The translations under genes and the position numbers were made by a program. A model generated the notes under the pieces. It searched no databases and was not told the DNA's origin. It worked only from the letters and a program-made list of their open reading frames with translations. A DNA stretch of 64,000 bases from Fallopia convolvulus. Lineage: Eukaryota > Streptophyta > Magnoliopsida > Caryophyllales > Polygonaceae. The stretch lies in the NCBI GenBank assembly GCA_964016875.1, contig OZ024723.1, positions 16,118,074 to 16,182,073 of the forward strand, read 5' to 3'. This document shows positions 21,919 through 33,682 of the stretch, one piece after another; within the stretch, counting starts at the first letter, position 1, and each line of letters starts with the position of its first letter.

Positions 21919-23124
21919 GAAAAATTGCTCTAAATATCCCAACCTTTCATTCAGTTGCACACTCTACCCCGACTTTTTCGAATTTCACAAAATATCCTCT
22001 ACTTTGGGGATAGTTGTGCACTCTACTCTCAAAGCGTCCGCATTTTGAGTAAATTTGTGGATTGACTCCTCACCTTTTATTTTGTGACAAAAATACCCAA
22101 CTCGTGTACAAATCATTTTTAAAAATTATAAATCTTGTCCTTATAAGGATTAAAACATTAAAAAATAATCATTTTAGATCTCTTTTGTTCTCAATCAATT
22201 TTAGTGGAAATTAATTTAAAATAATCAATTTCCTTTATATAAAAATACATTTGGTTAAGTTTAACAACACTTTGGGTAAGGTCCAAAGTAATAACATAGC
22301 CTTATAGATTTACTTTTCTCATTTACATGAAAATAATGTCATTAATTTTATTTGGCTAATATAAACTCTCCACTTCATAATTAACCACATAAATCTATAG
22401 TCATAACTTTGACTTTAAAAGTAGTTCATCGTGATACTTTTTGTCCATTATCATTTTTTGAAATAATTATCAAAAAGTAATAAGATTTTTTTTATTTAAT
22501 TAGTTTGTGTCACAATGTTTGAATAAACAAGCTAGAACATAAGTTGTACATTGTCTTGTTGGTTAAGTTGGACAAGGTAGTACACAAGTTTTTAAACTTT
22601 TATAAAAAAGGTTATGAATTTTTTTTATTGCGTCTAAATTTATTTCAAAAATAATAATGGAAAAAAGTATTAAAATGAGCTACTTTGTAAAGTATAAGTT
22701 ATGGATTAATTATTTATGTGGTTAATTATAAAGGTGAGAAGCTATTACATAAGTTTTATAAAAAGGTTATGAAATCTTTTTTACTTGTGTCCCATTTTTA
22801 AAAAAAGTAATAATGAAAAGAGTATTAAGATGAAATATTTTGTAAAGTAAAAGTTATGGTATAATGAATTATGTGGTTATTATAAAGGTGAAATTTATAT
22901 TAGCAAATAATAAAAGTAAGGATATTCCCAAAGTATAGGATATTTTGTGAAATTTACAAAACGAAAAAGTGAGGGGCTAATTCATAATTTTACTCAAAGT
23001 GTGGACACTTCGAGGGTAGAGAGCGCAACTATTCCCAAAATATAGGATATTTTGTGAAATTTGGAAAGGTCGGGGTAGAGTGCGCAATCGAGGGAAAGGT
23101 TGGGATATTTGGATCAATTTTTCC
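21919..23124. mobile_element. Mutator-type foldback MITE with about 180-bp TIRs
   Basis: A 1206-bp element starting GGAAAAATTGCTCTAAATAT and ending with its inverted counterpart. The two ends are inverted copies over about 180 bp (near 80-85% by eye). The 9-bp flanks TAGAAATTA (21910-21918) and TATAAATTA (23125-23133) differ at one base, the duplication length of Mutator-like elements. The interior holds further inverted and direct repeats (for example ACTTTGTAAAGTA at about 22680 and TTTTGTAAAGTA at 22837). No ORF longer than a few dozen codons, so it is non-autonomous. Confidence 0.88.
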
Positions 23125-23273
23125 TATAAATTAATAAACCATATAAAAAATAAATAAAAATTAGAAAAAAAATTTAAATCTAATCCATTAATTTACATTT
23201 TAAATCTACTAGAGTTAAATTATAAGTGTGGTTAGATTGTTTGGGTGGGAGTGTGGGACACATAATAATGTAC

Positions 23274-23378
23274 AAAAACCGTCCTGTCCGGGGGGCTAAT
23301 GTTGTTCAAAGCCTAACTTGAACGATGCTTGAAAGCTTTAAAACCTTATCCCCGGACGGTTTTTGAAAAACATTAGCC
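23274..23378. repeat. interleaved inverted repeats
   Basis: AAAAACCGTCC..CCGGGG (23274-23293) pairs with CCCCGGACGGTTTTT (23350-23364), and GGCTAATGTT (23294-23303) pairs with AACATTAGCC (23369-23378). The order A-B-A'-B' is that of a pseudoknot, not of nested hairpins. It lies about 200-250 bp upstream of the likely GT47 leader exon. Confidence 0.6.
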
Positions 23379-23449
23379 AGAATCAAATTATTGTTGCTCT
23401 CATATCATACGATAATATGATATGAATGGGGGTATCCTTTTTTCCTCTT

Positions 23450-24941
23450 GCTCCTCCCTTTAGTCCTTACCGTGATCTCTCTCGCTCTCTCGAACACGCA
23501 GAAGACAAGAAAACACAGGCGGCAAATTCGGAACCCAAGCAAGCAACTGCGACAAAATTAGACTCAATCTCCCCATAATTCCAGTTTCCAATTTGCAATC
23601 AAACACTCCTCAATCTACAAGGTACCATTACTCTCTTTTCTGTATTCTGTATTCTGCCCGGAAGGAAGTGTTTTCCGCTTTTTCTTTTTGGCCACTTCAA
23701 ACCTCCTTTTCCAACCCAACATAGTTACATAGAGATGCTCTGTTTTACCCCTTTTCTCGGCTTATTTGCTCTTGCATGCACTTTTGGGATCTGATGGAAC
23801 TATCTTTTGGCCAACTCATCTCAATTTGAAACATTATTATGTCTTTGATGCTTCCTTTTGGGATGTGTAATTTCATATTATTTGATTCATGGGGAGTTTG
23901 ATTCTCCATCATCGTTGTACCCTGCAAATGATTCAATTTCATGATTGGGAGCTTTCGTCTGGGTTTGGGTTTTTGCTTTTCCATTTTTTACCACTCGTAG
24001 TATTACAATTTGAAGCTCATATTTGGGGACCATTTTGCAGTAAGGATATATGGTTGTTGCAATATCATTTTTAGCTCTCTCATTTTAATATGAAACCAAA
24101 TATTTATTTATTTGATCTTGTCATCTTTCTTTCTTTCTTTATAATACACATACAGATACAGATATTCTTTCCCGGTGTCTTCCAAATACTTTTTTTTTTT
24201 TTTTTTAATTTCTTTATATTGGTAGATTGCTAGTCAATTTCATTGCCAGCCACAGAAGGGTCAGAAGCAGAAAAGAGCACCCTAATAAGACACAAAATTC
24301 CAGAACCAAATGTTATCATATTTCATTTGTTGCAATCAGTTACTTGTGAAAAGAATTGAACAACCAAGAGATTATATTGCTTAGAAATGACTTATTAAGA
24401 GTAAATTAAGCAAAATCCACTGGAACCCAAAAGTAGAATGCATGATGTGTAATTAACTTTGTCTGTTGCATATGTGTGGATATATAGAGATGGATATATT
24501 GTGCAAGTTTTGAGGATAGTTTCTAATGATTATGAAACATATACCTTCTAGGCCAGGTTGCATTCACTCCTTCCTATGACTAACTTAATAAATAATCAGT
24601 TTTGAGTTGAGAAGCTGTGATGTGTGGTCAAATTAGGGGATAAAATTAGCTACATGGATGAAATCTTGCCTGTTTGACCTCTGGAGTTTAGGGTTATCCA
24701 TCACAGAAATCAGGAATGATTGCAACCAAGCTCATACAAGCTTGCTTTGCCAAATAATGAATCCTATTTACACTAACTATATACAAGTGCTTGTCATGAT
24801 CATATATTCATATGGCCCTATTTCTTGCCTGTAGCTCATGCATCCTCCTCCTAAGTGATGAATTGTTTTCTTAACCGTTTCCCAGAATTGATAATGTTGG
24901 TGGCAGAACCTCCCAAGCGGATAAAAGATTGATCCGGAAAG
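23450..24941 (+). promoter_or_regulatory. GT47 promoter, probable leader exon and 5' UTR intron
   Basis: At 23480-23621 is A/C-rich leader-like sequence ending ACAAG before GTACCATT, a plausible splice donor at 23622. An acceptor-like TTGCCTGTAG ends at 24834. The 1.2 kb between, T-rich with a run of T at about 24191-24206, would be a 5' UTR intron. This is inference from sequence style; no transcript was available. Confidence 0.4.
24838..24932 (+). promoter_or_regulatory. two overlapping upstream ORFs ahead of the GT47 start
   Basis: uORF1 (24838-24858) encodes MHPPPK. Its TGA overlaps the ATG of uORF2 (24858-24932; 24 codons, opening MNCFLNRF) as TGATG. uORF2 ends 9 nt before the main ATG at 24942 and is in the main frame, separated only by one TGA. 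The main start has a good context (A at -3, G at +4). If the leader is transcribed as inferred, scanning ribosomes meet both first. Confidence 0.5.
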
Positions 24942-27030
24942 ATGGGCCTTAATGAGCTGCAGAGCTTGTGGAAAGGGGAGACGAGACGGCTTCTATGGCT
25001 GCTGGCTGCGGTTTTCATCACCGTGACATTATTATTCCAATACATAGAGCTTCCGAAGGGCACTTCCGTACTCTCAATCTTTTCGCTTCCGGGGGAGAAC
25101 AATAGCTCCGTCCTTATAACCTCGGATTCAGCATCTCTTTCTGTCGTCGGTCTAATGGCCAACAACTCTGTATCTGAACAAGTCTTAGCCCCAGAACCTT
25201 CCTCAGATTTAGACGACATCAGCGACCCATTGGACAGCCCTCCATTAGACGATGTGAAGGACTGGCTAAATGCCTCCAATACAGTTAAAGAGGAATTTGC
25301 ATTGGCACCGGAGGGCCAAGTTAAAAACTTGAGCTTGAGTCCTGTATCTCCTCCTATTTCGCAATCACCACCACCAACAGCATCCGTCTCAGCACCAGAT
25401 AATAACGGGACTCATCTTCCAAGCTCGGGTCTCAATTTAACAGCTCCAGTCATGGCCATAGACCCTAAATATTCATTTCCAAGCAATGGCATCATCCCAC
25501 CACGCTCTCCTCCATATCAAATTCCAGTGCGAGATGTTTATACACTCGCTGACATGGACCAGTTGCTGGCTGAGAGTCGCGAGGCAACCCGTTCAATGGT
25601 ATAGTATATATGCTGCATAACTATCCGATTTCCAATGCCTACAGCTTCAAATCGTTCGATTTATTCGTCTCTGTTGGCTCTTTATAGGTACCACGTTGGG
25701 CTTCAAAAGTTGACCAGGAATTGGTACACGCAAAGTTCGAGATAGAAAACGCAGCGCCTTCTCCAAAGGACCGTGAACTCTACGGACCCATCTATCGAAA
25801 CGTAACCATGTTCCGAAGGTTTTTATTTTCGATCTTGGCATCCATGCTGAAATTCATTTCTGTAAAATCTTCAACAAGTCCATTAATTACTACTCTTGAT
25901 TGATTCTTGCTGTTTTTCCCTAGGAGCTACGAGCTAATGGAACAGATGCTTAAAGTCCATGTTTACAAAGAAGGAGACGAGCCGGTGTTTCACAAGGGAC
26001 CGCTGGAAGGAATATACGCTTCAGAGGGCTGGTTTATGAAGCTGATGGAATCGAACAAGCATTTTGTCACAAGAGATCCGAGAAAAGCTCACCTCTTTTA
26101 CATCTCCTTCAGCTCACGAAATTTGGAGGAAGCTCTGTACGTCCCAAATTCGCATACTAACAAGAATTTGATCGCGTACTTGAGAAAGTATCTCGGCACA
26201 ATCAATGCAAGATACAGCTTTTGGAATCGAACAGGGGGAGCAGATCATTTCCTCGTCGCCTGCCATGATTGGGTAAGAGACTCAACAACACATACAATAT
26301 TAATATTAAAGGATGATCTATATATGCTCTTAAGAGTTAAGATTGTTGTTTTGGTTTGTAGGCTCCATCGGAGACCCGTCGGATCATGTCCAACTGCATA
26401 AGAGCCATGTGCAACGCCGACGTCAAGGAAGGCTTCAAGCTGGGGAAAGACGTATCCCTTCCTGAAACATACATCCCGAATGCAAAGAGCCTACTACGAG
26501 GTCGTGGTGGAAAATCGCCATCCAAGCGTCGGATCCTTGCCTTCTTTGCGGGCCAGATGCACGGGTATCTCCGGCCCATCCTACTACACCACTGGCAGAA
26601 CGTCGACCCGGGCATGAAGATCTCTGGACCGCTCTCACACGCTAGGGGAAACAAGAACTACATAGGCTACATGCAGAGTAGCAAGTATTGCGTTTGCGCG
26701 AGAGGGTACGAGGTGAACAGCCCCAGAGTTGTGGAAGCCATATTTTACGAATGCGTCCCGGTTATCATTTCCGACAACTTCGTCCCTCCATTCTTCGAGA
26801 CGCTCAATTGGGAGTCCTTCGCAGTGTTTGTGGCTGAGAAGGACGTCCCGAACTTGAAGAGCATACTCGAGGCGATACCCAAGAAGACGTATCTCCGGTT
26901 GTATATGAGAGTGAAGAAGGTGCAACAACATTTCCTTTGGCATCCTAACCCTGTTAAGTATGATTTGTTTCACATGATCCTTCATTCCATCTGGTGCAAT
27001 AGGGTGTTTCAATCTGTACCCAGAACTTGA
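24942..27030 (+). CDS. GT47 exostosin-family glycosyltransferase (4 coding exons, 601 aa)
   Basis: A Golgi type II membrane enzyme of plant GT47, the family that adds sugars to cell-wall polysaccharides and glycoproteins; donor and acceptor cannot be told from sequence. Exons: 24942-25598, 25688-25818, 25924-26272, 26362-27030 (1806 nt, frames continuous). Residues 1-16 are cytosolic (ends ETRR), about 17-37 form the membrane anchor (LLWLLAAVFITVTLLFQYI), and 40-220 are a Ser/Pro/Asn-rich stem. The exostosin domain runs from about 270 to 590: GIYASEGWFMKLME, DPRKAHLFYISFSSR, FWNRTGGADHFLVACHDWAP, GKDVSLPETY, ILAFFAGQMHGYLRPILLHHW, SSKYCVCARGYEVNSPRVVE, AIFYECVPVIISDNFVPPF, then VKYDLFHMILHSIW. 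Closest in style to the Arabidopsis group annotated as probable glycosyltransferases like At5g03795. Intact. An LTR retrotransposon lies about 400 bp downstream. Confidence 0.93.
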
Positions 27031-27433
27031 CATAAGATTTGTAAGGGAGTTCTTGAAGCTGTTGGAGCAAAGAGCTGGTAATTAATTTGATTGATTTCCT
27101 GGCAAATAAATAATTATGTTAGGTGGATTTCATCTGTCTTCTATTAAGAGCACCTCCAATGGAGGGATAGGAAGATGGAACAAGGGAATATTTGAAGGTA
27201 TGGTGACAGACCCTTAAACGCTTTGCCAATAACATAATTGTTCGAAAGTCAGCTAGTTGCATGCGTGATTAATATATAAAGTATAATGTTCATAAGTATA
27301 ATTATGAGAGAGTAATTTGGGTAAAGGATTTTGCCTTCTATTGATTACTCAAAAGGTTTTTTTTTTTCTACAAGGACTTGAGATAAAGAGATCTTATCTT
27401 TCTTAGTATGCAAGATAGAAATAATAACATAAG
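27031..27433. other. GT47 3' flank and split copia-LTR-like remnant
   Basis: Probable 3' UTR, then AT-rich DNA. The stretch from about 27360, joined across the Tat insertion to 36929-36999 (which includes ACTCCCACAAGCTC), reads on the - strand like the end of a Ty1/copia LTR (TTGTGGGAGTATTAGGATATA and on). It has no partner LTR, so this is a weak call. Confidence 0.3.
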
Positions 27434-27438
27434 AATAT

Positions 27439-27984
27439 TGTTGGGCCTCCTCGAGATTTAGCCCAGGAAGTCGTGACGATCCAAGAAATTCAACCCAAAC
27501 CATTAAACGGAAAAGCTAGAGAAGGAGCAAATGCGTGGAGTAATGGGCGAGATGGCAATGGCGGAAATCTCGGTTGGAGAAGATCTCCCAAACGCCAACG
27601 GCTATGCCATTAAATGCTGGCAACGACATCCACGGGGGGAGATAGACTCATAACGGTCACAAAGGATGGGGGGATATAAAAAGGGAAGGGAGAAAAGATC
27701 AGAGGGGAAGAAAAAAAACTCATTGAAGATTGCATTCGAGAATACTCTAAAGCCAAACTCATTCTTTCTGTCTTTCGATCTTGTGCTCGTTTGTAATTAC
27801 AGAGGAATTATCCATCATCACGATCATAATACAATCACAATAACTTTTCTTGCTCTACTTTTTACTCTCTTTTCTCTTAAGTTTACATCTTGTTTGGAGT
27901 TTATAACGCGTTACGATTGCTCTATGGTTAAGACTCCCTCATTTTAGCAGGTAACACGTTCGTGTGATTATTCTGCCCAAAACA
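27439..27984 (+). repeat. Tat element 5' LTR
   Basis: Begins TGTTGGGCCTCC and ends CCCAAAACA directly before the primer site. A TATA box (TATAAAAAG) is at about 27675-27683, with the likely transcript start in the A/G-rich stretch after it. Confidence 0.9.
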
Positions 27985-27986
27985 AT

Positions 27987-28004
27987 TGGCGCCCACCGTG
28001 GGGC
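27987..28004 (+). promoter_or_regulatory. Tat element primer binding site
   Basis: TGGCGCCCACCGTGGGGC, two bases after the LTR end. The TGG start fits the CCA end of a tRNA; I could not match it with certainty to one tRNA. Confidence 0.7.
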
Positions 28005-28058
28005 CCTAGCCGAAAGGAAGTCGCGCTGTCGAAAAGAACTATAAGCTCTACCTACAAG

Positions 28059-30321
28059 ATGGAAGGAATTCATGCTACCTACAGTCACATGGAAGATCCC
28101 GAGAACCATGAGATCAACCAAGGAGGAGAAAACCAACAAACCGGAAACGTGGATGGAGTTGGAAACGTAGACGGAGTTGATCAAGATTCTAGGAATGTGA
28201 ATGGCAACCCTACTACCTCAACGGTAGCGGAACGGGGAGGAGCGGGTGATTCTGACATCATCATGGAACTCTGTGCGTCAATGATTGCTCTCCAAAAGGA
28301 TTTGGAAAATCAAAAGGAAGCTCATGCCAAGTTCACCGAGGTATATGAAAAACAAATTGAAACTCTAACCAATGAACGTAATCTGCTTCGGTCTCAGGTA
28401 CAATCAGCTCCAAATCGTCCACGCGTAACAAATGCAGCGGATGGTGTCGTCGCTCGGCGATTAGACATGGACGACCTAAACTTCGTGACACCCGATGGTG
28501 CTAGGCCAATAACTGGCTATCAGGTAAACGGTAATTCTTTAAGGGCTGTTAGAGAAGATGTTGAGGTGGCCCAATTACGGGAACACCTCAAAGCTTTGGA
28601 GGACCGAATCACTCAGGTCCTAGGGGCACCCCAACCGATGCAGTGGAAAGGAGAGATGGTTACACAGATTCTCCCTTCGTACCCGCTATCGCAAGGGTCG
28701 ACATCTCTCGGAATTACCACGTCCCCGATGTACCTAAGTACGAAGGGGTTACGGATCCGGACCAACACGTAGTTGCATTCAAACAAGCTATGAACATTAG
28801 CACGGTACCCTTCGACATGAAGGAGATTGTTATGTGCCGTTGGTTCGGAAACACGTTATCCGGGCCCGCGCTTAACTGGCATTCTCATTTACCTCTTGGG
28901 AGTATTTCATCTTTTGCTGAGTTGATTGACATGTTCAGGATAAGATTCGCGAGTAGTCGACATGCTAAAAAGCATTCAAGCGACTTATATCACATGGTCC
29001 AGAAAACCGGTGAATCCTTGAAAGCCTTCCTTAACAGGTACAACGAGGAGTTGGTCACCAAAGAAGGATGCGATGCTGCTACAGCCGTGGAGGCGTTCCG
29101 AAGAGGCATCTCGGTTGGTAATCCTGATTTATATCGTGAATTGACTAAATATCCTTGCTCGAATTTCCATGAAGTACAAGTGAAAGCGTTAGCGCACGTG
29201 CGACTGGAAGAGGATGATCTCTTCACCGTTAAGGCCGCTATCCCTCACCGGCCAAAGCGTAGACAAGGAAGGCGAGAAACCAGATATGTTCCATATCCCA
29301 CGTCATCTCCTGCCAAGACAACCGTTAATACGTCATTTGCTAGGCAAAGCGAGCGGTATGAAGACCCCAGGTTGCCTCCCAGATTGTCTCATTACAACTT
29401 CTGCGTAGATGCAATGGAAGTGGTTCGAACTCTCAATAGCATGGGAGACACTTTCAAGTGGCCAAGAAAGAGTAACGCACCTTCGCATCAAAAAGATAAG
29501 TTTAGATGGTGTGATTTCCACTTTGATCATGGTCATCGGACGGACGAATGCATCGCGTTGAGAAAAGAGGTAAGCGAGCTATTACGCAGGGGGTACCTCA
29601 AGGACTTGATATCAGAAAGGGCAAATGAACAACTAGAACACAACAAATGGAAAGCCAGTCCTCCCCCACCTCCAAAGCATACTGGAGTAATCAACGTCAT
29701 CACCGGGGGATCCGAAATTTGGGGCATAACATATTCCACAGCTAAGAGAATCGCAAGGGATTCCCGGAGAGAACACCCCAAAATTTCTCCCCGAACGAAT
29801 CACAACGTGATGCCAATTACCTTCGATGATATCGAAGAAGAGGAAGTTCACCATGATTGTTTAATAATTTCTTTAACAATAGCAAATTTCCTCGTTAAAA
29901 GAATATTAGTTGATAATGGAATTTCCACTAACTTGCTTATGTTGGATGCTTTGTACAGTTTAGGCCTTGGGTTGGACGACATCGTCAAGAAGTCTACGAC
30001 TTTAGTATGTTTCAGTGGCGAATCTCGTAACACGTTAAGAGAAATATCATTACCAACCATCGCAGGAGGGGTAATTACCAGGTAAAATATCAAGTACTTG
30101 ATTGCCCATCACCTTTCAATGTAATCTTGGGCAGGCCATGGATCCACGGGATGAAAGCTATTCCCTCCACTTATCATCAATGTGTAAAATTCCCAACGCC
30201 ATGGGGAATACAAGAAATCAAGGGGGAACAAAAGTTGGCAAGGGAATGCTACTCCGTGACAGTGAGAGCAACGACTTCAAAAAACCTGCAGATTGAAACA
30301 AAAAAGAGGTCGTCAGATTAG
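28059..30321 (+). pseudogene. Tat gag and aspartic protease, frameshifted
   Basis: Gag forms the particle and the protease cuts the polyprotein. The ATG at 28059 opens a Gln/Asn/Gly-rich N-terminus and a coiled-coil-like stretch (to about 28400). The frame shifts near 28660 and continues as the retrotransposon gag domain: HVPDVPKYEGVTDPDQHV, WFGNTLSGPALNWHSHLP, FAELIDMFRIRFASSR, GESLKAFLNRYNEE. A nucleocapsid-like WCDFHFDHGHRTDEC follows at 29508-29550. The protease region at 29840-30085 reads RILVDNGISTNLL: the Asp-x-Gly core has Asn, and Ile stands where Ser or Thr is usual, so activity is doubtful. The frame shifts again at about 30085 (LGRPWIHGMKAIPSTYHQ) and stops at 30321. Confidence 0.85.
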
Positions 30322-30446
30322 CAATTAAAGGACTGTAGGACTACCACTTACTACGTGAAGCCGGAAACACCGGAACTTGAGGAAGTAGCTTTTGATTCAC
30401 TTAATCCATCAAGAAAGATCAGAATAGAGGCAGATCTGGAGCATAC

Positions 30447-30552
30447 TTTTTTTTTGATAAGGAAAGGAATTTGAGAGGTCACTAGTGAGCTAGTGACCGA
30501 CCAAGGTCATCCTGGCGGATGAGGGTATGCAACCCCAAGTCAACTGCGAGCT
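30447..30552 (-). mobile_element. SINE-like retroposon inserted in Tat pol
   Basis: About 106 bp beginning with a T-run and TTGATAAGG, i.e. ending CCTTATCAAAAAAA on the - strand, the tail style of RTE-driven plant retroposons. It holds a perfect hairpin, GGTCACTAG-TGAG-CTAGTGACC (30477-30498). The flanks repeat GAATAGAG..ATCTGGAGC at 30422-30442 and 30553-30569, a long target duplication; the left copy has 4 extra bases. Removing the insert rejoins the pol reading IEADLE with LTLRENL. Confidence 0.65.
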
Positions 30553-32400
30553 GAATAGAGATCTGGAGCTGACTTTACGAGAGAACTTGGTGGAGTTCTT
30601 ACGGTCCTACAATGACTGCTTCGCATGGTTGAACGAAGATATGGTGGGAATTGCCCCTAACGTGATTACGCACGCCCTCAACGTCAATCAGAAGATTCCA
30701 CCAGTTAAGCAGAAAAGGCGTAAATTTGCACCCGAACGGAATCAGGTAATCAACGACGAGGTAAAATCCTTACTTGAATCCATTAAATTAGTGAGGTAAA
30801 ATACCCTGACTGGCTTGCAAATGTAGTTGTTGTAAAGAAGAAAAACGGTAAATGGCGCGTTTGCGTGGATTTTACCGATTTAAATAAAGCGTGTCCTAAA
30901 GATTCATTCTCATTGCCTCATATCGACGCAATGGTGGATGCGACGGCAGGACACGAGCTTTTGATTTTCATGGACGCGTTTAGTGGATATCATCAGATAA
31001 TGATGCATCTTGACGACCAAGAAAAACTGCAGTCGTAACTAATCAAGGAACTTACTGTTACAAAGTTATGCCTTTCGGATTAAAAAACGCAGGTGCTACT
31101 TATCAAAGATTGGTTAATAAGATGTTTCAGGAAAAACTGGGGGATACAATGGAGGTCTATATTGACGACATGTTAGTCAAGTCTTTGAAGGCGGAGGATC
31201 ACATTAGGCACTTGGAAGACGCGTTCCAGATTTTGCGAAGTTACAAAATGAAGTTGAACCCAACCAAATGCTCTTTTGGAGTTACATCAGGGAAGTTCCT
31301 CGGATACATAGTAACGCAAAGAGGAATTGAAGCAAGTCCAGACCAGATCAAGGCGATAATGGAGTTGCAGTCACCAAAATGTGTCAAAGACGTCCAAAAG
31401 TTGACAGGACGAGTAGCCGCACTCAACCGATTCATATCTCGATCTTCGGATAGGAACAAACTATTCTAAGATATCTTGAAGAAGAACAAGTCATTCGAAT
31501 GGACGGAAGCACATGAGGAAGCCTTCAAAGAATTGAAGAACTATTTATCTCACCCACAGATACTTTCCAAACCCAAGCCAGGCGAGATGTTGTACGTGTA
31601 CTTAGCCGTAACAGAAGTAGCTGTGAGCGCCGTCTTGATTCGAGAAGAAAACGGGGACCAGTTACCCATCTACTATGTGAGTAAAACCTTACTTGATGCA
31701 GAAACCATGTACTCACCCGTTGAGAAACTAGTGCTATCTCTGGTAATGGCTTCTATAAAATTATGTCCTTATTTTGAAAGTCATTCTATTACTGTGAGGA
31801 CTAATTACCGAATGAAGAGTATCATGTCAAAACCAGAGCTATCAGGTCGACTGATGAGGTGGCTGATTCACGTCAACGGATACGACATCACTTATGAACC
31901 ACGAACGACAATGAAATCTCAAGCCTTGGCAGATTTTGTGGCTAACTTCACTCCTACCATACCAGAAAAAGAATGCCAAGATATGTTAAAAGTAACCGGA
32001 TCGCTTGGCGGTGGCAAGTGGATGATGCATACCGATGGGGCGTCAAATCAAGTAGGTGTAGGACTGGGGGTAGTCCTGAAGTCACCACAGGGGGATAGGA
32101 TAGCCCAGGCTGTTCGATGTACATTCAAAGCCACCAACAACGAAGTAGAATATGAGGCGCTCATAGCAGGGTTACTCATTGCTAAAGACTTGAATGTGTA
32201 AGAAATTAAGGTAATATGTGATTCATTACTTATTGTGAATCAAGTCACGAATTCATATGTTGCCAGGGATTCAAATATGAAGGCGTACTTAGAAAAAGTC
32301 CAAGAAATTATCAAAAACTTCAAGCACTTTGAGATAAAGCAAGTCCCTCGAGATGCTAACACACAAGCAGACGCCTTAGGAAACCTCAGATCCGCAATCG
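30527..32400 (+). pseudogene. Tat reverse transcriptase and dual RNase H, interrupted
   Basis: RT copies the element RNA and RNase H removes it. Readable in order: NCFAW-like DCFAWLNEDMVGI and HALNV (30600-30700), a stop at 30797, VVVKKKNGKWRVCVDFTDLN (30830-30890), a frameshift at about 31030, MPFGLKNAGATYQRLVNKMF, the catalytic VYIDDMLVK (31158-31185), KCSFGV and GYIVTQRGIE; stop at 31467. First RNase H: FEWTEAHEEAFKELK to about 31960 (LADFVANF). Second, archaeal-like RNase H: MMHTDGASNQVGVGLG (32020), NNEVEYEALIAGL, a stop at 32199, then CDSLLIVNQV and ANTQADAL. The YIDD core is intact but the stops are not compensated. Confidence 0.88.
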
Positions 32401-33682
32401 ACCCAAGAAAATACGACAAGATACCTTTCGTATACCTTGATGCACCTTCCATAATAAAAGAAGCGGACATGTTTGAGGTTCGAGATTCTGATGAGGATGT
32501 TTCATGGGTAACTCCTTACCTAAGATGGTTGCGAGATGGGATCCTACCAGACGACAAAGAAGAAGCTCGACGACTTAAGGTAAAAGCTTCCACTTTCGCC
32601 ATTAAGAATAACATCTTGTTCAAGTGGATGTCATCAGGAATATACGCATGATGCATAACGGAGGAAGAAGTACAGAAGGTTTTGCAAGATATACACGTTG
32701 GAGAATGCGGAAATCAACAGGGGGTCGTAACTTGGCAAAGAAAGCAAGCAGGATGAACTATTATTGGCCCACCATGAACAAAGACACAGTAGAATTCGCC
32801 CGGAAGTGTGACCCGTGCCAGCGTCATGGACCTATACCACATCAACCTCCAGAGTTACTACACCCTATAACTTCCCCTTGGCCATTTATGAAATGGGGAA
32901 TGGATATTGTAGGGAAACTCCCTCCAACTTCACGACAACGTGTCTACATCTTAGCTATGACCGATTACTTCTCTAAATGGATTGAAGCCGAAGCCTTTAA
33001 AGAAGTAAAAGATACTCAGGTTATTTCGTTCATAAGAAGAAATATCCTGAGTAGATTTGGAGTACCATCCACCATAATATGTGACAACGGGTCCCAATTC
33101 ATTAGCGACAAAACAAGATCATTTTGCCAGCAATACAACATCCAGTTGGTGATGTCGATGCCGCGTTACCCCCAAGCCAACGGTCAAGCGGAGGCAAGTA
33201 ACAAAGTAATCATCAACAATCTGAAGAAACGCCTCAAAGAGGCCAAGGGAAGATGGGCCAATGAGTTACCACTTATCCTTTTGTCAGATCGGACAACTTT
33301 CAAGACTGCCACAGGGCATACGCCTTTCTCCCTAGTGTATGGGTGTGAAGCCGTGTTACCAGTTGAAATAACTTTGCCCACAGTTCGATATGGTCTCACT
33401 ACTGAAGAGTCAAATTTGTCTAACTTGTTCCATCATTTAGACACGGTTGACGAGTTACGTGATGAAGCATCGGTTCGTATGGCGGCGTATAGACAGGGGG
33501 TGGATCGAAGTTACAACAAACGCGTTAGGGCAAAAACGTTTCAAGTAGGCGATTGGGTGTTAAGAAGAGTCTTTCAAAACACACAAGAACTGAACGTCGG
33601 CAAGTTGAGAGCCAACTGGGAAGGACCCCTACCAGATCAAGAAAGTGGTTGGACAAGGAGCTTACGAGTTAGTATCCCATGA
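32401..33682 (+). pseudogene. Tat integrase
   Basis: Integrase inserts the DNA copy. The zinc-binding N-domain is damaged by a frameshift near 32650; what remains is YYWPTMNKDTVEFARKC and CDPCQRHG. The catalytic core is readable with its D-D-E series: WGMDIVGKLPP, then CDNGSQFISD, then QANGQAEASNKVI (32880-33220). It goes on with TGHTPFSLVYGCEAVLPVE and VGDWVLRRV, the usual C-terminal region. The open frame ends at 33682 after another shift. Confidence 0.88.

Noticed and set aside
26337..27033. - strand ORFs opposite the GT47 last exon
   Set aside because: Shadows of the conserved exostosin coding region.
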